From: Bartonella ancashensis
GTDB taxonomy: Bacteria > Pseudomonadota > Alphaproteobacteria > Rhizobiales > Rhizobiaceae
NCBI RefSeq assembly: GCF_001281405.1
Contig: NZ_CP010401.1
Location: 272,001 to 336,000 of the forward strand
DNA length: 64,000 nucleotides
Reading direction: 5' to 3'
Shown: one piece after another, positions 19,085 to 29,815 of the stretch
How the letters are laid out: every line of letters begins with the position of its first letter
Position numbering within the stretch: the first letter of the stretch is position 1
Program-made: the position numbers and the translations under genes
The notes under the pieces: generated by a model
What the model saw: only the letters and a program-made list of their open reading frames with translations
Told to the model about the DNA's origin: nothing
Databases searched by the model: none

Positions 19085-19468
19085 TTACACCTCAGCAGCA
19101 GAGCAGTTATCATCATCACATTTTGCAGAAATAAGTGTCTCTTGTGATGATAAATTTGAAAGTACGGGAACAATTTCAACACGCGAAATTTTTTTCATAT
19201 CATTTCCCTCTTCCCCAGTTACCTGTAAAGGGAGAACTTTTGCCAAAAGAGAAAAAAAAGGTACCGGATTATTCAATGCATGATATTGAAGATAAGAAAC
19301 CAAACCATCATGTCCATAATGGTATCCTGCTTGCTCAGCGGCAATTAAGATAGCATCTTTAAGCAATTTTGTCGTTTGATTACATGCAGCTCTTGGCCGC
19401 CCCCTTTTGCGAGAGAGAAGGGATACTGCATCTCCTTCTTGCAAGGGACGACACTGTACATTCGTCAC
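19085..19468 (-). CDS. Terminase small subunit-like protein
   Basis: 127 residues. Near the start is a KRGRPRAACNQTTK segment typical of DNA-binding small terminases. A helical region follows (LLKDAILIAAEQAGYHYG, then LVSYLQYHALNNPVPFFSLLAKVLPLQV); the FFSLLAKVLPLQ phrase is common in phage proteins just upstream of large terminases. The last third is acidic. It is the first gene of the minus-strand late cassette. For a gene transfer agent the specificity of this subunit decides whether any DNA, rather than only pac-bearing DNA, is packaged. Confidence 0.72.
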   Translation of the reverse strand: MTNVQCRPLQEGDAVSLLSRKRGRPRAACNQTTKLLKDAILIAAEQAGYHYGHDGLVSYLQYHALNNPVPFFSLLAKVLPLQVTGEEGNDMKKISRVEIVPVLSNLSSQETLISAKCDDDNCSAAEV

Positions 19469-21894
19469 AATAATATTCCTTCCTAAAAATTAGATATGCC
19501 CCTCATGCCATTTTGTAGATCCCCCTACAAAATATGTAGACATCCCACAAAACCCCAGCAGCAACGTTTAAAAAAGCTGCCCTAAACAGAAAATGGTAAT
19601 ATTCGATAATGCTCTTTAAAGATGCACAAAACTCCACCCCACTTCTCAACAAGGATTTTAACTTAATCCTTCCCAAAAGTGTAGCACCGTGCAGTACAGC
19701 ACTGTCTTGGCGGAAACCCCAACATAGTAACTGGCACATATAGACAGTAGTGAAATAAATGACCCCCCGCACCCAGAAATTTTCAGAGCTGAGGTAGGAA
19801 CGCCAACACTGACAAGAACTGGATTCCCCACACCTACCCAACAACGGGGGGACCCTACACTAAAAATTTGACATAAATATGTGATTTACGCCCATTTTTG
19901 GAAATTGTTCATTAAAGTCAAAACTTTTTCTCTTTTAAATCTTTCTTTCCAATTTCTCTTTTCTCTTTCGAAAATGCGTAGACATCTCCTTAGAACAAAA
20001 TAACCTCAATTTTGAAGAGCAGATCATTTAAAAATCTTTCTATAGGTAATTCTCAAGAACCCATATAATGGTCATTTTGTAACGATCATTTTTGCAATTG
20101 AAAGATAATCACCGCACAAAAACAAATTATCCAGGGGCGAAAGAGATTTCCATTTTCAATGAGAGCATAATTATCACGGCACAAAGCACTCTAGTGATAA
20201 TACCCATGACATAAAGAGAAAAAGCCACAAAGGCCGCTATAGCTCTTGTGTACCACACCCCCCAAAGGGATCTCGCACCCATAACAGCCCAATTAATATA
20301 ACGGCCTAATTAATAAGAACCCGAGCCTAATAAGGACCTAATCGCTTCCTATTCCATGGTTCCCTAAAATATCTGAAATACACCCAAACCCCACTTCTTT
20401 CAGCAATACAGCTCCCAAAGAGCTACCCCTCAAAAGCTGCCCAAAGTGGAAAAACCTAAAAATCCGAGCATATATTAATTGTATATGTTGAGATAAACTT
20501 TGTCAATAAAGTATTTTTCTTATAAGAAGAAGTATTTATACTTTAAATAAATAATTTATAAAATATTATACTTGTTTATCTTTTAAAAGAACAGTTATTG
20601 ATAAATTAAATAAATTTAAAATAAAATTATTAGATAAACTATATTTTTATAGAAAAAGATATTTTATGGATATTACGTTATAACGGGTAAAATTTTGGCA
20701 TTTGATCATGCATCAAGTTTCATTAAGCTTCTGAATAATTGGCCCTAATAACCTTAGAAAAATCTAAAATTTGCATATTTCAGTGCCCAAAAGATCCTCA
20801 TTGCAATATCCTTACTGAAGGGAGCCTTGAAGATTTTGCACATGACAATCGCTTAGCAATAATTCCCCATCAACAACAATTCTCCATAGAGTTCACTCTC
20901 TGTCTTTGGCGCATTTGAGTGAATATTCCTGCACTCTTTTCAGCACCCGACTCAACAATTATCGTTATCATATTATGCCATACACTTCATGCCACCTGCT
21001 TCATGCCACCTGCTTCATGCCACCTGCTTCATGCCACCTGCTTTTTATTATGCTACCCAGCTTTATTGATGATGCATCCATATGGTGGATCTATTTTCAT
21101 AATGGGTCGATTTTCAACGGCATATCTGTTTTCAACAGCAGCTTTATTTGCACGGTAGCTTTATTTGCAACGGCGCATTCTGCACAAAAATGCACTGCAG
21201 TATGGATATGTCTATTTACTCCTGCATAACTACATATGCTGGTTATGATCATAGATTTAAAAGAAACAGAAAAGCCAACAAAAATTGAATTTTGCTGGCT
21301 TATTTGAAATCTAAAACATGCAAAGTGGCATATTAAAACAAACGCCCCTACAATGCTTTAAGGAATTATGGTACATTTCATACAGAAACTGTCATAATAA
21401 GACTGGATAGCTTCAAAAGCCTCATCGACCTCAAAGTTCAAAAAGAAATCAAAAGCAAAAACTACGTTGTCTTGTGTGACAATCCCTGTAGTTTTTTAAA
21501 ACCATCCACTAAAAAGAAAGTTTAACCAATAAAATACAGATAAAAAGCTCATAAGAACCCCTCCTTTAAAAAAATAATCTAAAGGAACCCCCATATACTT
21601 TGCGCTCATTTTTAGACAAAAAGAAAGACGTCCATCCTTGGACAAAAGAAAGAGAAAGAAACCGAAGTTTCCTTTCTCCAACTTCTCCCCTTGCGCCTTA
21701 AAAATGGGGCGCTTGCACAAAGAATTCCGGCGAATGTTATGACATAACAATTGCGAAACGGCTCGTCAAGCTTTAAATCCCATTACTTATCATTCATTTA
21801 AATCTTATCCCCTATCATTCATATGATAACCAAACTTACCATTCACATGACAACTAAGATACGGGGCAGTTGAGATACAGAATAACTAAGATTT
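19469..21894. other. 2.4-kb gene desert upstream of the late cassette
   Basis: No protein family was recognised; the frames present are short and overlap out of phase. A very AT-rich block lies at about 20470-20700 with many TTTATA and ATAAAT words. A four-copy 14-bp array is at 20986-21041. The late-cassette promoter and any leader RNA must lie on the left side (about 19470-19900), but no consensus promoter was clear by eye. Confidence 0.5.
20986..21041. repeat. 14-bp tandem array, 4 copies
   Basis: Four identical copies of TTCATGCCACCTGC in the gene desert. Confidence 0.93.
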
Positions 21895-24504
21895 TCACAG
21901 TCTTTTTTGTCGAATTTTAGTATCCTCTTGAGAATAAGAAAACACCAACTCATCCCCTTTCTTTGTGACATGCACGACAGTTCCATCCTGAATATTTTCG
22001 AGTAAAAGGCTTTCTGCCAATGAATCTTGAATTTCTCTTTGAATGACGCGTTTTAAAGGGCGTGCACCATAGAGAGGATCATAGCCTTTTTGGGCCAAGA
22101 ATTTTTTTGCTTCCGGATCAAGCTCCAGGGTAATATTCCGCTCATCAAGTAATTTTTGCAGTCTCTTTATTTGGATATCAACGATTTCTTCCATGTCTTT
22201 CCATTGTAATCGTTGGAACAGGATAATATCATCCACCCGATTGAGAAATTCTGGTCTAAAAGAAGATCTAACAACTTTCATCACATCCCCCCTGGCCTGC
22301 TCAACAGTTTGTTCTTCTGAGAGATGCGTCAAATATTCAGCACCGAGATTTGAAGTCATAATGAGCAAACTATTTCGAAAGTCGACAGTTCTCCCCTGTG
22401 AATCAGTAAGCCTGCCTTCATCCAAAACTTGGAGCAAGAGATTGAAGATATCAGGATGTGCTTTTTCGATTTCATCAAAAAGGATAACTTGATAAGGCCT
22501 ACGCCGAACTGCTTCAGTCAAAACTCCGCCTTCTTCATATCCAACATAGCCAGGAGGTGCTCCGATCAACCGCGCTGCAGCGTGTTTTTCCATATATTCT
22601 GACATATCGATACGCAAAAGTGCCTTATCATCTTGAAAGAGAAAAGCTGCCAGAGCTTTCGTTAATTCAGTCTTTCCAACACCTGTTGGTCCCAAGAACA
22701 TGAAAGAACCGATAGGACGGTTAGGATCTTGTAATCCAGCGCGTGCTCTTCGCACAGCCCGGGAGATTACACGAATGGCCTCACTTTGTCCGATGACACG
22801 CTTGCTGATATCGTCTTCCATTTTCAAAAGACGATCGCGCTCAGCAACAAGCATACGGTCAATAGGGATCCCAGTCCAACGAGAAACGATCTGGGCAATA
22901 TGATCAGCAGAGACAGTTTCTTCAACGAGATTGTTTGCGTGATCATCATTTTCAGCAATATTGAGTTGTTTTTCGAGTTCAGGGATAACACTATAGGCCA
23001 ATTCCCCAGCTCTTTGAAACTGTCCGTTTCGTTGCGCAGTGGCAAGAGCGTTTCGTGCTTCTTCTAGTCGTTTTTTCAAGTCTGCAGCATATCCCAATTT
23101 TTGTTTTTCAGCCTGCCAAGCCATTGTCATTTCTGCTGACTCTTTTTCTAATGATTTAAGCTCTGCTTGCACTGTTTTTAAACGTTCCTTTGTTACAGAA
23201 TCGGTTTCCGTTTTCAAAGCTTCACGTTCAATTTTTAATTGCAAGATCCGCCGATCAATAACATCGAGCTCTTCAGGTTTTGAATCGACCTGCATGCGCA
23301 CCCGTGCGGCAGCTTCATCGATAAGATCGATAGCTTTATCAGGTAAAAACCGATCTGCGATATAGCGATCTGATAGACGTGTAGCAGAAACCAAGGCACT
23401 GTCGGCCAAACGCACTTTGTGATGTTGTTCGTATTTTGCCTTAATGCCCCGCAAGATAGAGATCGTATCCTCAACTGTTGGCTCTGGCACGAAGACAGGT
23501 TGAAAGCGGCGTGCAAGTGCTGGATCTTTTTCGACATATTTCCGATATTCTTCAAGAGTTGTAGCCCCAACACAATGGAGTTCCCCCCGGGCAAGAGCAG
23601 GTTTTAAGAGATTGGAAGCATCCATTGGCCCATCTGCTTTTCCTGCTCCAACCAAATTGTGCAATTCATCAATAAAGAGAACAACCTGCCCATTTTCAAC
23701 CTGCACATCCGACAGCACAGCTTTTAAGCGTTCTTCAAATTCACCACGATATTTAGCACCAGCAATAAGAGCCCCCATATCGAGTGCATAGAGCTGTCTA
23801 TCGCGCAAAGTTTCGGGCACATCTCCATTAACAATTCGTGTTGCCAAACCTTCAACGATCGCAGTTTTTCCGACACCGGGTTCACCGATAAGAACAGGAT
23901 TATTTTTAGTCCGCCGCGACAGCACTTGAATAGCACGTCGAATTTCCTCTTCACGGCCAATCACAGGGTCAAGTTTTCCTTCACGTGCATCTTGTGTTAG
24001 ATTGCGGGCGTATTTTTTCAAAGCATCATAAGAGCTTTCTGCATGAGGGCTTGAATTCACTTTTCCTTTACGCAATGTCTCAACAGCCTTGTTCAGCGCC
24101 TGGGGTGTTACCCCTGCATTTTTTAATATATCGGCTGTTTTAGCGGATTTTTCCATAATGAGCGCTTGCAACACCCTCTCCACAGTTACAAACTGATCTC
24201 CTGCTTTATGGGCGAGCTCTTCTGCCATGGTAAAGACTTTTGCCAAAGCTTGAGACATGTAAAGTTGGCCATTACCTCCTTGTATTTTAGGTAAAGCTTC
24301 CAAGGCTTTTTGCAAAGTTTTTTGAATTGTTGCTATCTCTCCCCCTGCTGTTTGAATGAGGGAGACTGTTAATCCTTGAGCATCTTCTAGCAGCACCTTT
24401 AAAAAATGTTCTGGCATCAATTGCTGATGATCTGAAGAAAGAGCGTTGCTTTGTGCCATTTGTAAAAAAATTTTCAGCTGTTCGCTATATTTTTCTAGAT
24501 GCAT
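21895..24504 (-). CDS. clpB: ATP-dependent disaggregase ClpB
   Basis: 869 residues, full length for ClpB, the Hsp100 that pulls polypeptides out of aggregates together with DnaK. Visible in order: the N-terminal Clp repeat domain (to about 150); NBD1 with Walker [16 protein letters not shown] and Walker [11 protein letters not shown]; the coiled-coil M-domain (about 410-525); NBD2 with Walker [17 protein letters not shown] and Walker [14 protein letters not shown]; and the C-terminal D2-small domain ending [21 protein letters not shown] 7-bp perfect inverted repeat lies about 25-46 bp before the ATG and may regulate it. It stands alone, transcribed away from the gene desert's other side. Confidence 0.97.
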   Translation of the reverse strand: MHLEKYSEQLKIFLQMAQSNALSSDHQQLMPEHFLKVLLEDAQGLTVSLIQTAGGEIATIQKTLQKALEALPKIQGGNGQLYMSQALAKVFTMAEELAHKAGDQFVTVERVLQALIMEKSAKTADILKNAGVTPQALNKAVETLRKGKVNSSPHAESSYDALKKYARNLTQDAREGKLDPVIGREEEIRRAIQVLSRRTKNNPVLIGEPGVGKTAIVEGLATRIVNGDVPETLRDRQLYALDMGALIAGAKYRGEFEERLKAVLSDVQVENGQVVLFIDELHNLVGAGKADGPMDASNLLKPALARGELHCVGATTLEEYRKYVEKDPALARRFQPVFVPEPTVEDTISILRGIKAKYEQHHKVRLADSALVSATRLSDRYIADRFLPDKAIDLIDEAAARVRMQVDSKPEELDVIDRRILQLKIEREALKTETDSVTKERLKTVQAELKSLEKESAEMTMAWQAEKQKLGYAADLKKRLEEARNALATAQRNGQFQRAGELAYSVIPELEKQLNIAENDDHANNLVEETVSADHIAQIVSRWTGIPIDRMLVAERDRLLKMEDDISKRVIGQSEAIRVISRAVRRARAGLQDPNRPIGSFMFLGPTGVGKTELTKALAAFLFQDDKALLRIDMSEYMEKHAAARLIGAPPGYVGYEEGGVLTEAVRRRPYQVILFDEIEKAHPDIFNLLLQVLDEGRLTDSQGRTVDFRNSLLIMTSNLGAEYLTHLSEEQTVEQARGDVMKVVRSSFRPEFLNRVDDIILFQRLQWKDMEEIVDIQIKRLQKLLDERNITLELDPEAKKFLAQKGYDPLYGARPLKRVIQREIQDSLAESLLLENIQDGTVVHVTKKGDELVFSYSQEDTKIRQKRL

Positions 24505-24528
24505 TGTTTTTGTCCTTTAGAACTATCC

Positions 24529-24550
24529 TATCCCCTAATAATGGGGGATA
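24529..24550. promoter_or_regulatory. Inverted repeat upstream of clpB
   Basis: TATCCCC, an 8-base loop, GGGGATA: a perfect 7-bp inverted repeat 25-46 bp upstream of the clpB start. It could be a leader hairpin or an operator. It is not the CIRCE consensus, and a sigma-32 promoter was not clearly seen. Confidence 0.45.
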
Positions 24551-24814
24551 ACGCCAACCCCTCTCTTAAGCCACGCAATCAACTCTCATAATAACCTCAA
24601 AATGCTCTTCAACTTCAAAAGGTAATATGGTTAAGATACAACTGAGATATGGTGTGTTGTTTGACTAATGGCAAGGGGGAATAATGAATAGTGCAGAAAA
24701 CTTCTAAAATTCTTCAAAAACATTAAAGAATGAGAAGGACACCCTTGTCTTAAAATTTCCTTAACTTGCATTAACTTGCATTTTTCTCTTTTCTTGCAGC
24801 TGGCTATTCCTCTG

Positions 24815-25015
24815 CAAATTCCCCGCAAGCTATCCCTCCGCAGGCAACTTTACGGATCATTATCCCCCCACAAGCTTGCCCCACAAGCTTGCCCCACAAG
24901 CTATCCCTCCGCAGGCAACTTTACGGATCATTATCCCCCCGCAAGCTTGCCCCACAAGCTATCCCTCGCAGGCAACATCATGGATCATTATCCCGCCACA
25001 AGCTTGCTCCACATA
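24815..25015. repeat. Composite tandem repeat downstream of yacG
   Basis: Three copies of an AAGCTATCCCTCCGCAGGCA block (about 24829, 24899 and 24956) joined by variable numbers of CCCCACAAGCTTG. Copy spacing is 70 then 57 bp. It abuts the 3' end of yacG. The remainder of 24505-24814 has no gene. Confidence 0.88.
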
Positions 25016-25017
25016 AA

Positions 25018-25200
25018 TTATTCTTCTTCATCCACTTCATGAGCCGGCCCAGGCAAAACATATGCACCCGAAAGCCAACGATTCAGATCAAGTGTACGGC
25101 ATCTTGATGAACAAAAAGGGTAAGTGTCATGGCGCGATTCTCGACCGCATTCTGGACAAGGACGTGGCACACGACGTGGATAATCTGGCTGCTTTTGCAT
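25018..25200 (-). CDS. yacG: DNA gyrase inhibitor YacG (zinc-binding)
   Basis: 60 residues from [10 protein letters not shown]; a second in-frame Met lies one codon earlier at 25203. The four zinc-binding cysteines are visible in the family order: CPEC near residue 15, then CSSRC (residues 30-34), followed by [11 protein letters not shown], the conserved family block. YacG binds GyrB and inhibits supercoiling. It follows maf in the same direction, a usual rhizobial arrangement. Confidence 0.9.
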   Translation of the reverse strand: MQKQPDYPRRVPRPCPECGRESRHDTYPFCSSRCRTLDLNRWLSGAYVLPGPAHEVDEEE

Positions 25201-25271
25201 CAAACTTCATACTCCTTATCCTCTTTTTCACTCTCTAAAAAGAGCTCTTCTCTTTGAAGCATCTTCACAAT

Positions 25272-25940
25272 CTATTCGCTCCGCACGTCCCCTTCTTGAA
25301 CCCAATTTGAAAAAACTGGATATCCATAAGCGCTCAAGAGAGCTACAGTTTCAGCCAAGGGTAACCCAACAACATTTGTGTAAGAACCAGAAATCTCCAC
25401 AATAAAAGCTGCCGCCTTCCCCTGGATAGCATAACCACCTGCTTTTCCTTTCCATTCCCCAGAAGCCACATAATCCCTCATATTTGAAGGAGTTAAAGAT
25501 TTGAAACGAACAGAAGTTTTAACCAACCTTGTTACTTTTTTGCCATACTCATTAAGAATAGAAACCGCAGTACAGACAGTATGGCTTTTCCCAGAAAGAC
25601 AATGCAAATATTTATAAGCTTCTTCTTCTCCACTAGGTTTAGGTAAGATAAACGCCCCTACTGCAACGACCGTATCAGCTGCTACAATGAGATATTTCCC
25701 TAGCGGATATTTTTTGAGGAAAGGTAGTTCTGCATTTTTTTGACGAGATAAAATAAAATCATCCTGTGCTTTTAGTGCTTTCTCTTCTGCCAAACGCTTT
25801 GCCAGATGAGCTGGCTGTTCATCTGCATCATACGCTTCATTGATATCGGCTGGGTAAACATAATCCGGCTTTAAACCGACCTGAGCCAAAAGCTCTAAGC
25901 GACGCGGCGAAGCAGAAGCAAGCACCAAATCGATACCCAT
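25272..25940 (-). CDS. maf: Maf-type nucleoside triphosphate pyrophosphatase
   Basis: 222 residues (family usually 190-210). The N-terminal phosphate-binding motif LASASPRRLELL is intact. Downstream are AADTVVAVG (catalytic Asp in the DTxV motif), a GKSHTVCTAVSI block and the GKAGGYAIQGKAAAFIVEISGSYTNVVGLPL signature. Maf proteins hydrolyse non-canonical or methylated NTPs and can delay septation. An insert at about 67-78 (SRQKNAELPFLKKYP) makes it slightly long. It is followed by yacG 69 bp downstream and preceded by infA. Confidence 0.93.
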   Translation of the reverse strand: MGIDLVLASASPRRLELLAQVGLKPDYVYPADINEAYDADEQPAHLAKRLAEEKALKAQDDFILSRQKNAELPFLKKYPLGKYLIVAADTVVAVGAFILPKPSGEEEAYKYLHCLSGKSHTVCTAVSILNEYGKKVTRLVKTSVRFKSLTPSNMRDYVASGEWKGKAGGYAIQGKAAAFIVEISGSYTNVVGLPLAETVALLSAYGYPVFSNWVQEGDVRSE

Positions 25941-26365
25941 GTTAACCTCTTATTCCTTTGCGTTTTCAAACCAACAAGCCCTTGTATTTTAAAATTAACA
26001 AAGCTGTTCGTTATTATTCAGGATTGAAAACCCCCTCACAGAATCTTTTTATCTATTTTGCAAGGTCTTATTCAGACATTTCACAATATACCACCGAAAA
26101 ACAACAAGTTTTCTCTCTCTGTTCTTTTTTGCATATTACCCAATTCTGTTTTCTCAACCGAAATTTACTTACAGCCCTCCTGCTCACTCCTTTGATATTT
26201 CTGTTTCTGAGATTCTCTCAAAAATGCAAAATGCTAAAAATACAACCCAACATCATCGCCCCTCTCTCCCAGGTACGCATAAATGTACAAGAGTATATAG
26301 TCCGTGAAATGCATAAGAAAAAAGTACGAGAAACGCGTAGGAGCGCAGCAATGAGCGCGCCTCCA
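25941..26365. other. Spacer between infA and maf
   Basis: 425 bp without a recognisable gene. An open frame on the plus strand runs into the infA coding region antisense and looks like chance. Confidence 0.5.
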
Positions 26366-26584
26366 TCATTTATAACGATATATAATGCGTCCCTTTGTCA
26401 AATCATATGGTGTCATCTCAACCATGATTTTATCACCAGCTAATACACGAATACGATTTTTGCGCATTCTTCCTGCTGTATGAGCGATAATTTCATGATC
26501 ATTTTCTAATTTTACGCGAAACATTGCATTAGGCAACAACTCGGTTACAATACCGGAAAATTCCAAAACTTCTTCTTTGGACAT
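26366..26584 (-). CDS. infA: Translation initiation factor IF-1
   Basis: 72 residues, the standard length. S1/OB-fold motifs are intact: [20 protein letters not shown], then [30 protein letters not shown] and [18 protein letters not shown]. It binds the 30S A site during initiation. It heads the infA-maf-yacG order on the minus strand. AAGGAAGT lies just before the start. Confidence 0.97.
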   Translation of the reverse strand: MSKEEVLEFSGIVTELLPNAMFRVKLENDHEIIAHTAGRMRKNRIRVLAGDKIMVEMTPYDLTKGRIIYRYK

Positions 26585-27030
26585 AAATGAGGACTTCCTT
26601 TATGGTTAGCACAATTAACTTCTACCGTATGAAATACGTAAGGAGCACACCCATATCCTATTTTCATACTTTTGTGAACACATGCCAAACATAGAGGATA
26701 AGGATTTTCTTCTTTTAGTTATTTGCCAATAACCCAAAACGTTTCAAAACCGTACAGATCTTCATCATATCTCATTTTTTTATCCCTATCTCAACAAAAA
26801 AATGACGTGATCAAGACATAGAGATCCCTTAGCGTATATTTTTATTTTTTAGTGTATATTTTGTTTCCTTGATCTCTGATGAGAGAGTATTGCGTAGCGT
26901 TTTTTGTTTAAAGTAATGATAGTGGTGATTTTAGTACATTTTCTGAACTGTGCTAAACTTATTTCGTTGACTTTGTGACAAGAGTATAAGAGACAGGAAT
27001 TTTCTTTTAATTATGAAGAAGGATGGTGTC

Positions 27031-27534
27031 ATGGCTCAGCAATGCTATGATGTGGCGCTTTTAATGGGGAGTCAATCAGATTGGAAAACGATGCACTATA
27101 GTGCTTCTGTTTTAGCAGATCTTGGGATTTCTCATATCGCACATATTGTTTCCGCACATCGTACTCCTGATAGGCTCTATAATTTTGCAAAAGAAGCAAA
27201 ATCGGCAGGTTTTAAAGTTTTAATTGCTGGTGCTGGTGGAGCAGCTCATCTCCCTGGCATGTTAGCGGCACTCACACCTCTTCCTGTTTTTGGTGTTCCT
27301 ATTGAATCTTCATATTTTTCTGGACAAGATTCTTTATTGTCCATTGTGCAGATGCCTGCGGGTGTCCCTGTTGGTACGCTAGCAATAGGGAAATCAGGGG
27401 CCATCAATGCGGCCCTTTTATCAGCATCAGTATTGGCCCTTTCTGACGATGCTCTCGCACAGCGTTTGGAGGAATGGCGTCATGAGCAAACGGTGAGCGT
27501 TGCTGAGCAACCTTTAAATGATCCAGGACTTTGA
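27031..27534 (+). CDS. purE: N5-carboxyaminoimidazole ribonucleotide mutase PurE
   Basis: 167 residues from [29 protein letters not shown] lies just upstream of this ATG, favouring it over the ATG at 27013. It converts N5-CAIR to CAIR in purine synthesis. Key motifs are visible: GSQSDW (substrate-binding Ser and Asp), SAHRTPDRL with the catalytic His, and [21 protein letters not shown]. It is followed immediately by purK, whose ATG lies 2 bp after the purE stop. Confidence 0.96.
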   Translation: MAQQCYDVALLMGSQSDWKTMHYSASVLADLGISHIAHIVSAHRTPDRLYNFAKEAKSAGFKVLIAGAGGAAHLPGMLAALTPLPVFGVPIESSYFSGQDSLLSIVQMPAGVPVGTLAIGKSGAINAALLSASVLALSDDALAQRLEEWRHEQTVSVAEQPLNDPGL

Positions 27535-27536
27535 TC

Positions 27537-28640
27537 ATGGTTTCTATAGCGCATGATTTACAACCAGGCAGCACAATTGGTTTGATAGGAGGGGGGCAGT
27601 TGGCGCGTATGCTTGCCATAGCAGCGGCAGAGCTTGGTTTTAAGACCATTGTTTTATGCCCCGAAGTACATTGCCCAGCAGCGCAAACAGCAAATGACCA
27701 TCTTTTAGCAAATTATGACGATGATGCAGCCCTATGTCAGTTGATTGATCGTTGTCATGTTGTTACTTATGAATTTGAAAATCTTCCGCTGATAACAGTT
27801 CAGTGGATAGAAAAAGCACGGCCTCTTTATCCGCCATCAAGAGCCCTTGAAATTACGCAAGATCGTGTTTTTGAGAAGCAATTTCTGAATGAAAATAATG
27901 TTGCCACGGCATTGTGGCATGATGTTCAAGATCATAGCTCTTTAGTTTCAGCCTTATCAGCATTAGGTGGAAGTGGTCTTTTGAAAACACGGCGTTTTGG
28001 CTATGATGGTAAGATGCAGTGGGTTCTTCGCAATCCTAATGTTCAAAGACTTTATACTCTTGCAGAAAAGCTTGAACAACATCCTTCAATTTTAGAAGAA
28101 ATTGTTCCTTTTTCTTCAGAGATATCTGTTATCGCGGCGAGAAATATTCGAGGCAGTATTGTATTTTATGACTGTCCTGATAATCAGCATAAAGACGGTA
28201 TTCTTCATATAAGCCGCCTTCCTTCAGCCATTTCCAGCTCTGTGCAAAAAGCAGCACAAGAGATAAGTGCACATATTTTGCAAGTGCTTGACTATGTTGG
28301 TGTCTTATGTATTGAATTTTTTGTTTTAGCAGATGGCTGCCTTCTCGTTAACGAGCTTGCGCCACGTGTTCATAATTCTGGTCATTGGACACAAAAGGCG
28401 TGTGTAACTTCCCAATTTGAGCAGCATATTCGGGCTATTTGCGGCCTTCCCTTAGGGAGCACGCAGCGCCATAGCAATTGCGAAATGATTAATCTTCTTG
28501 GCTGTAACCTGAATGATTACAAAACATTTTTGGCACAAGAAAACACTTCTGTCCATTTATATGGCAAACACACGGTGCAACCGGAACGTAAAATGGGACA
28601 TGTCATCCGACTCACTGGGCCAGCAACCACTAATTCGTAA
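27537..28640 (+). CDS. purK: N5-carboxyaminoimidazole ribonucleotide synthase PurK
   Basis: 367 residues. It makes N5-CAIR from AIR, bicarbonate and ATP. It has an ATP-grasp fold: the N-terminal GLIGGGQLARMLAIAA, central DRVFEKQFLNENNVAT, ILEEIVPFSSEISVIAAR, and the metal-binding EFFVLADGCLLVNELAPRVHNSGHWT. The ATG at 27537 is chosen; a TTG six bases earlier overlaps the purE stop. The purE-purK operon is standard. Confidence 0.96.
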   Translation: MVSIAHDLQPGSTIGLIGGGQLARMLAIAAAELGFKTIVLCPEVHCPAAQTANDHLLANYDDDAALCQLIDRCHVVTYEFENLPLITVQWIEKARPLYPPSRALEITQDRVFEKQFLNENNVATALWHDVQDHSSLVSALSALGGSGLLKTRRFGYDGKMQWVLRNPNVQRLYTLAEKLEQHPSILEEIVPFSSEISVIAARNIRGSIVFYDCPDNQHKDGILHISRLPSAISSSVQKAAQEISAHILQVLDYVGVLCIEFFVLADGCLLVNELAPRVHNSGHWTQKACVTSQFEQHIRAICGLPLGSTQRHSNCEMINLLGCNLNDYKTFLAQENTSVHLYGKHTVQPERKMGHVIRLTGPATTNS

Positions 28641-28683
28641 ATCTGGTAACATTGATGAACTTAGCAACATCGGCTAACGGAGC

Positions 28684-28945
28684 TGTTCCCAACGATTGAC
28701 CAGAGTTTCCGCCGGTAATTGGCCATGGCCCGCCACGGGCAATGCGCAAGTGCTGCTACCAATAATTAACAAAGGCTCCCACCAGTGATTAACCGCAACT
28801 GTTACCAGTGATTAACCAGGCTTGCCACCGGTAATTGGCCATGGCCACAACGGGTAATGCGTAAGTGCTGCTACCAATAATTAACGAAGGCCCCCACCAG
28901 TGATTAACCATAGCTGTTACCAACGATTGACCAGGGTTTCGACCA
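28684..28945. repeat. 116-bp tandem repeat, about 2.2 copies
   Basis: GGTAATTGGCCATGGCC recurs at 28714 and 28830. Smaller sub-repeats of CCAGTGATTAACC and CCAACGATTGACC occur within the unit, which suggests growth from a shorter ancestral unit. It begins 44 bp after the purK stop. Confidence 0.85.
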
Positions 28946-29272
28946 ATTTTTTTGGTTACCAAGAATTTTTACAGCCTCTTTTCAACATAATCTTACAACT
29001 TTTTCTCAATCACGAAAGGGCAAGAAGGTTCGAATAGATCAATTTTGCACCTAACAATAACGGTCCTTCCTAATCATTTTTTGAAATTTTCATATCTCTT
29101 TTTGATTCTGACGTTTATTTTCAACTGGTTGATTCTGGTATTTATTTTCAATTAACCATAGTCAAACATAACACCGCCTCTATTTTGACCCCAACCATTC
29201 CCCTTTTATAAATATTTTTCTTTTCAATATCCTATGCAGCATCCTTCGTTCATGCAGGACTGATTAAGTTGA

Positions 29273-29339
29273 CAAGACAAAAACTTCTTGTTAGGAAGAT
29301 CGTGGATTTTTGCTAATCCTCGCCTAACTTATTGTCTTG
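29273..29339. other. Long nested hairpin upstream of rpmJ (possible RNA element)
   Basis: Three perfect nested arms share one axis: CAAGACAA (29273-29280) with TTGTCTTG (29332-29339); GTTAGG (29290-29295) with CCTAAC (29323-29328); GGATT (29304-29308) with AATCC (29315-29319). A TTGACA overlaps the outer left arm. It lies about 280 bp before rpmJ. It could be an untranslated leader, a small RNA or an operator; no family was recognised. Confidence 0.55.
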
Positions 29340-29619
29340 GTGGATATCTGCTTGGCGAGTTTTTCATATACCTTGATCTGTATCATTCATCTTGAGGGAA
29401 ATTTTTTCTTCAAAGGTTTGATATTTTCGGGTATAAAGCTTTTCTCTGAGCAAGCCTTCATTATATCAAGGTTCTCATGTAGCAGAAGTTGCAAATGTGG
29501 GTAAGTGAGCAATAGATTGTAAAGATTTAGAAAATATCTTCTTCAGGTTTGTATCCTGTATTGGAGTTATAATTTTGAAATCTGTTGTATCTTCGAGTTT
29601 ATTATAAACGGTGGTAGTT

Positions 29620-29745
29620 ATGAAAATAAAAAATTCACTTAAAGCACTTATGGTACGTCACCGTGATAATCGGTTGGTGCGACGGAAGGGTCGTATTTAT
29701 ATTTTAAACAAGACGAACCCACGCTTTAAAGCACGTCAGGGTTGA
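29620..29745 (+). CDS. rpmJ: 50S ribosomal protein L36
   Basis: 41 residues ([20 protein letters not shown], ending [10 protein letters not shown]), the short alphaproteobacterial L36 form without the zinc-binding cysteine set. The very basic composition and KARQG ending are diagnostic. It stands alone between purK and a TPR protein, 880 bp from any upstream gene, with the nested hairpin in its upstream region. Confidence 0.95.
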   Translation: MKIKNSLKALMVRHRDNRLVRRKGRIYILNKTNPRFKARQG

Positions 29746-29815
29746 AGCTTATCTCGCCTTGCACAACATGCGCAATTGATGGTGGTGTTTTTACTAGGCA
29801 GTATATTTGAAGAAA

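Noticed and set aside
19503..19844. 113-aa minus-strand frame upstream of the small terminase
   Set aside because: Cys/Trp/Ser-rich with no family and no start signal; it looks like chance.
21496..21750. 84-aa minus-strand hydrophobic frame next to clpB
   Set aside because: Membrane-like composition but no ribosome-binding site or family; too weak to list as a gene.
25958..26443. 161-aa plus-strand frame opposite infA
   Set aside because: Its 3' part is antisense to infA and its composition is low-complexity; not believable.
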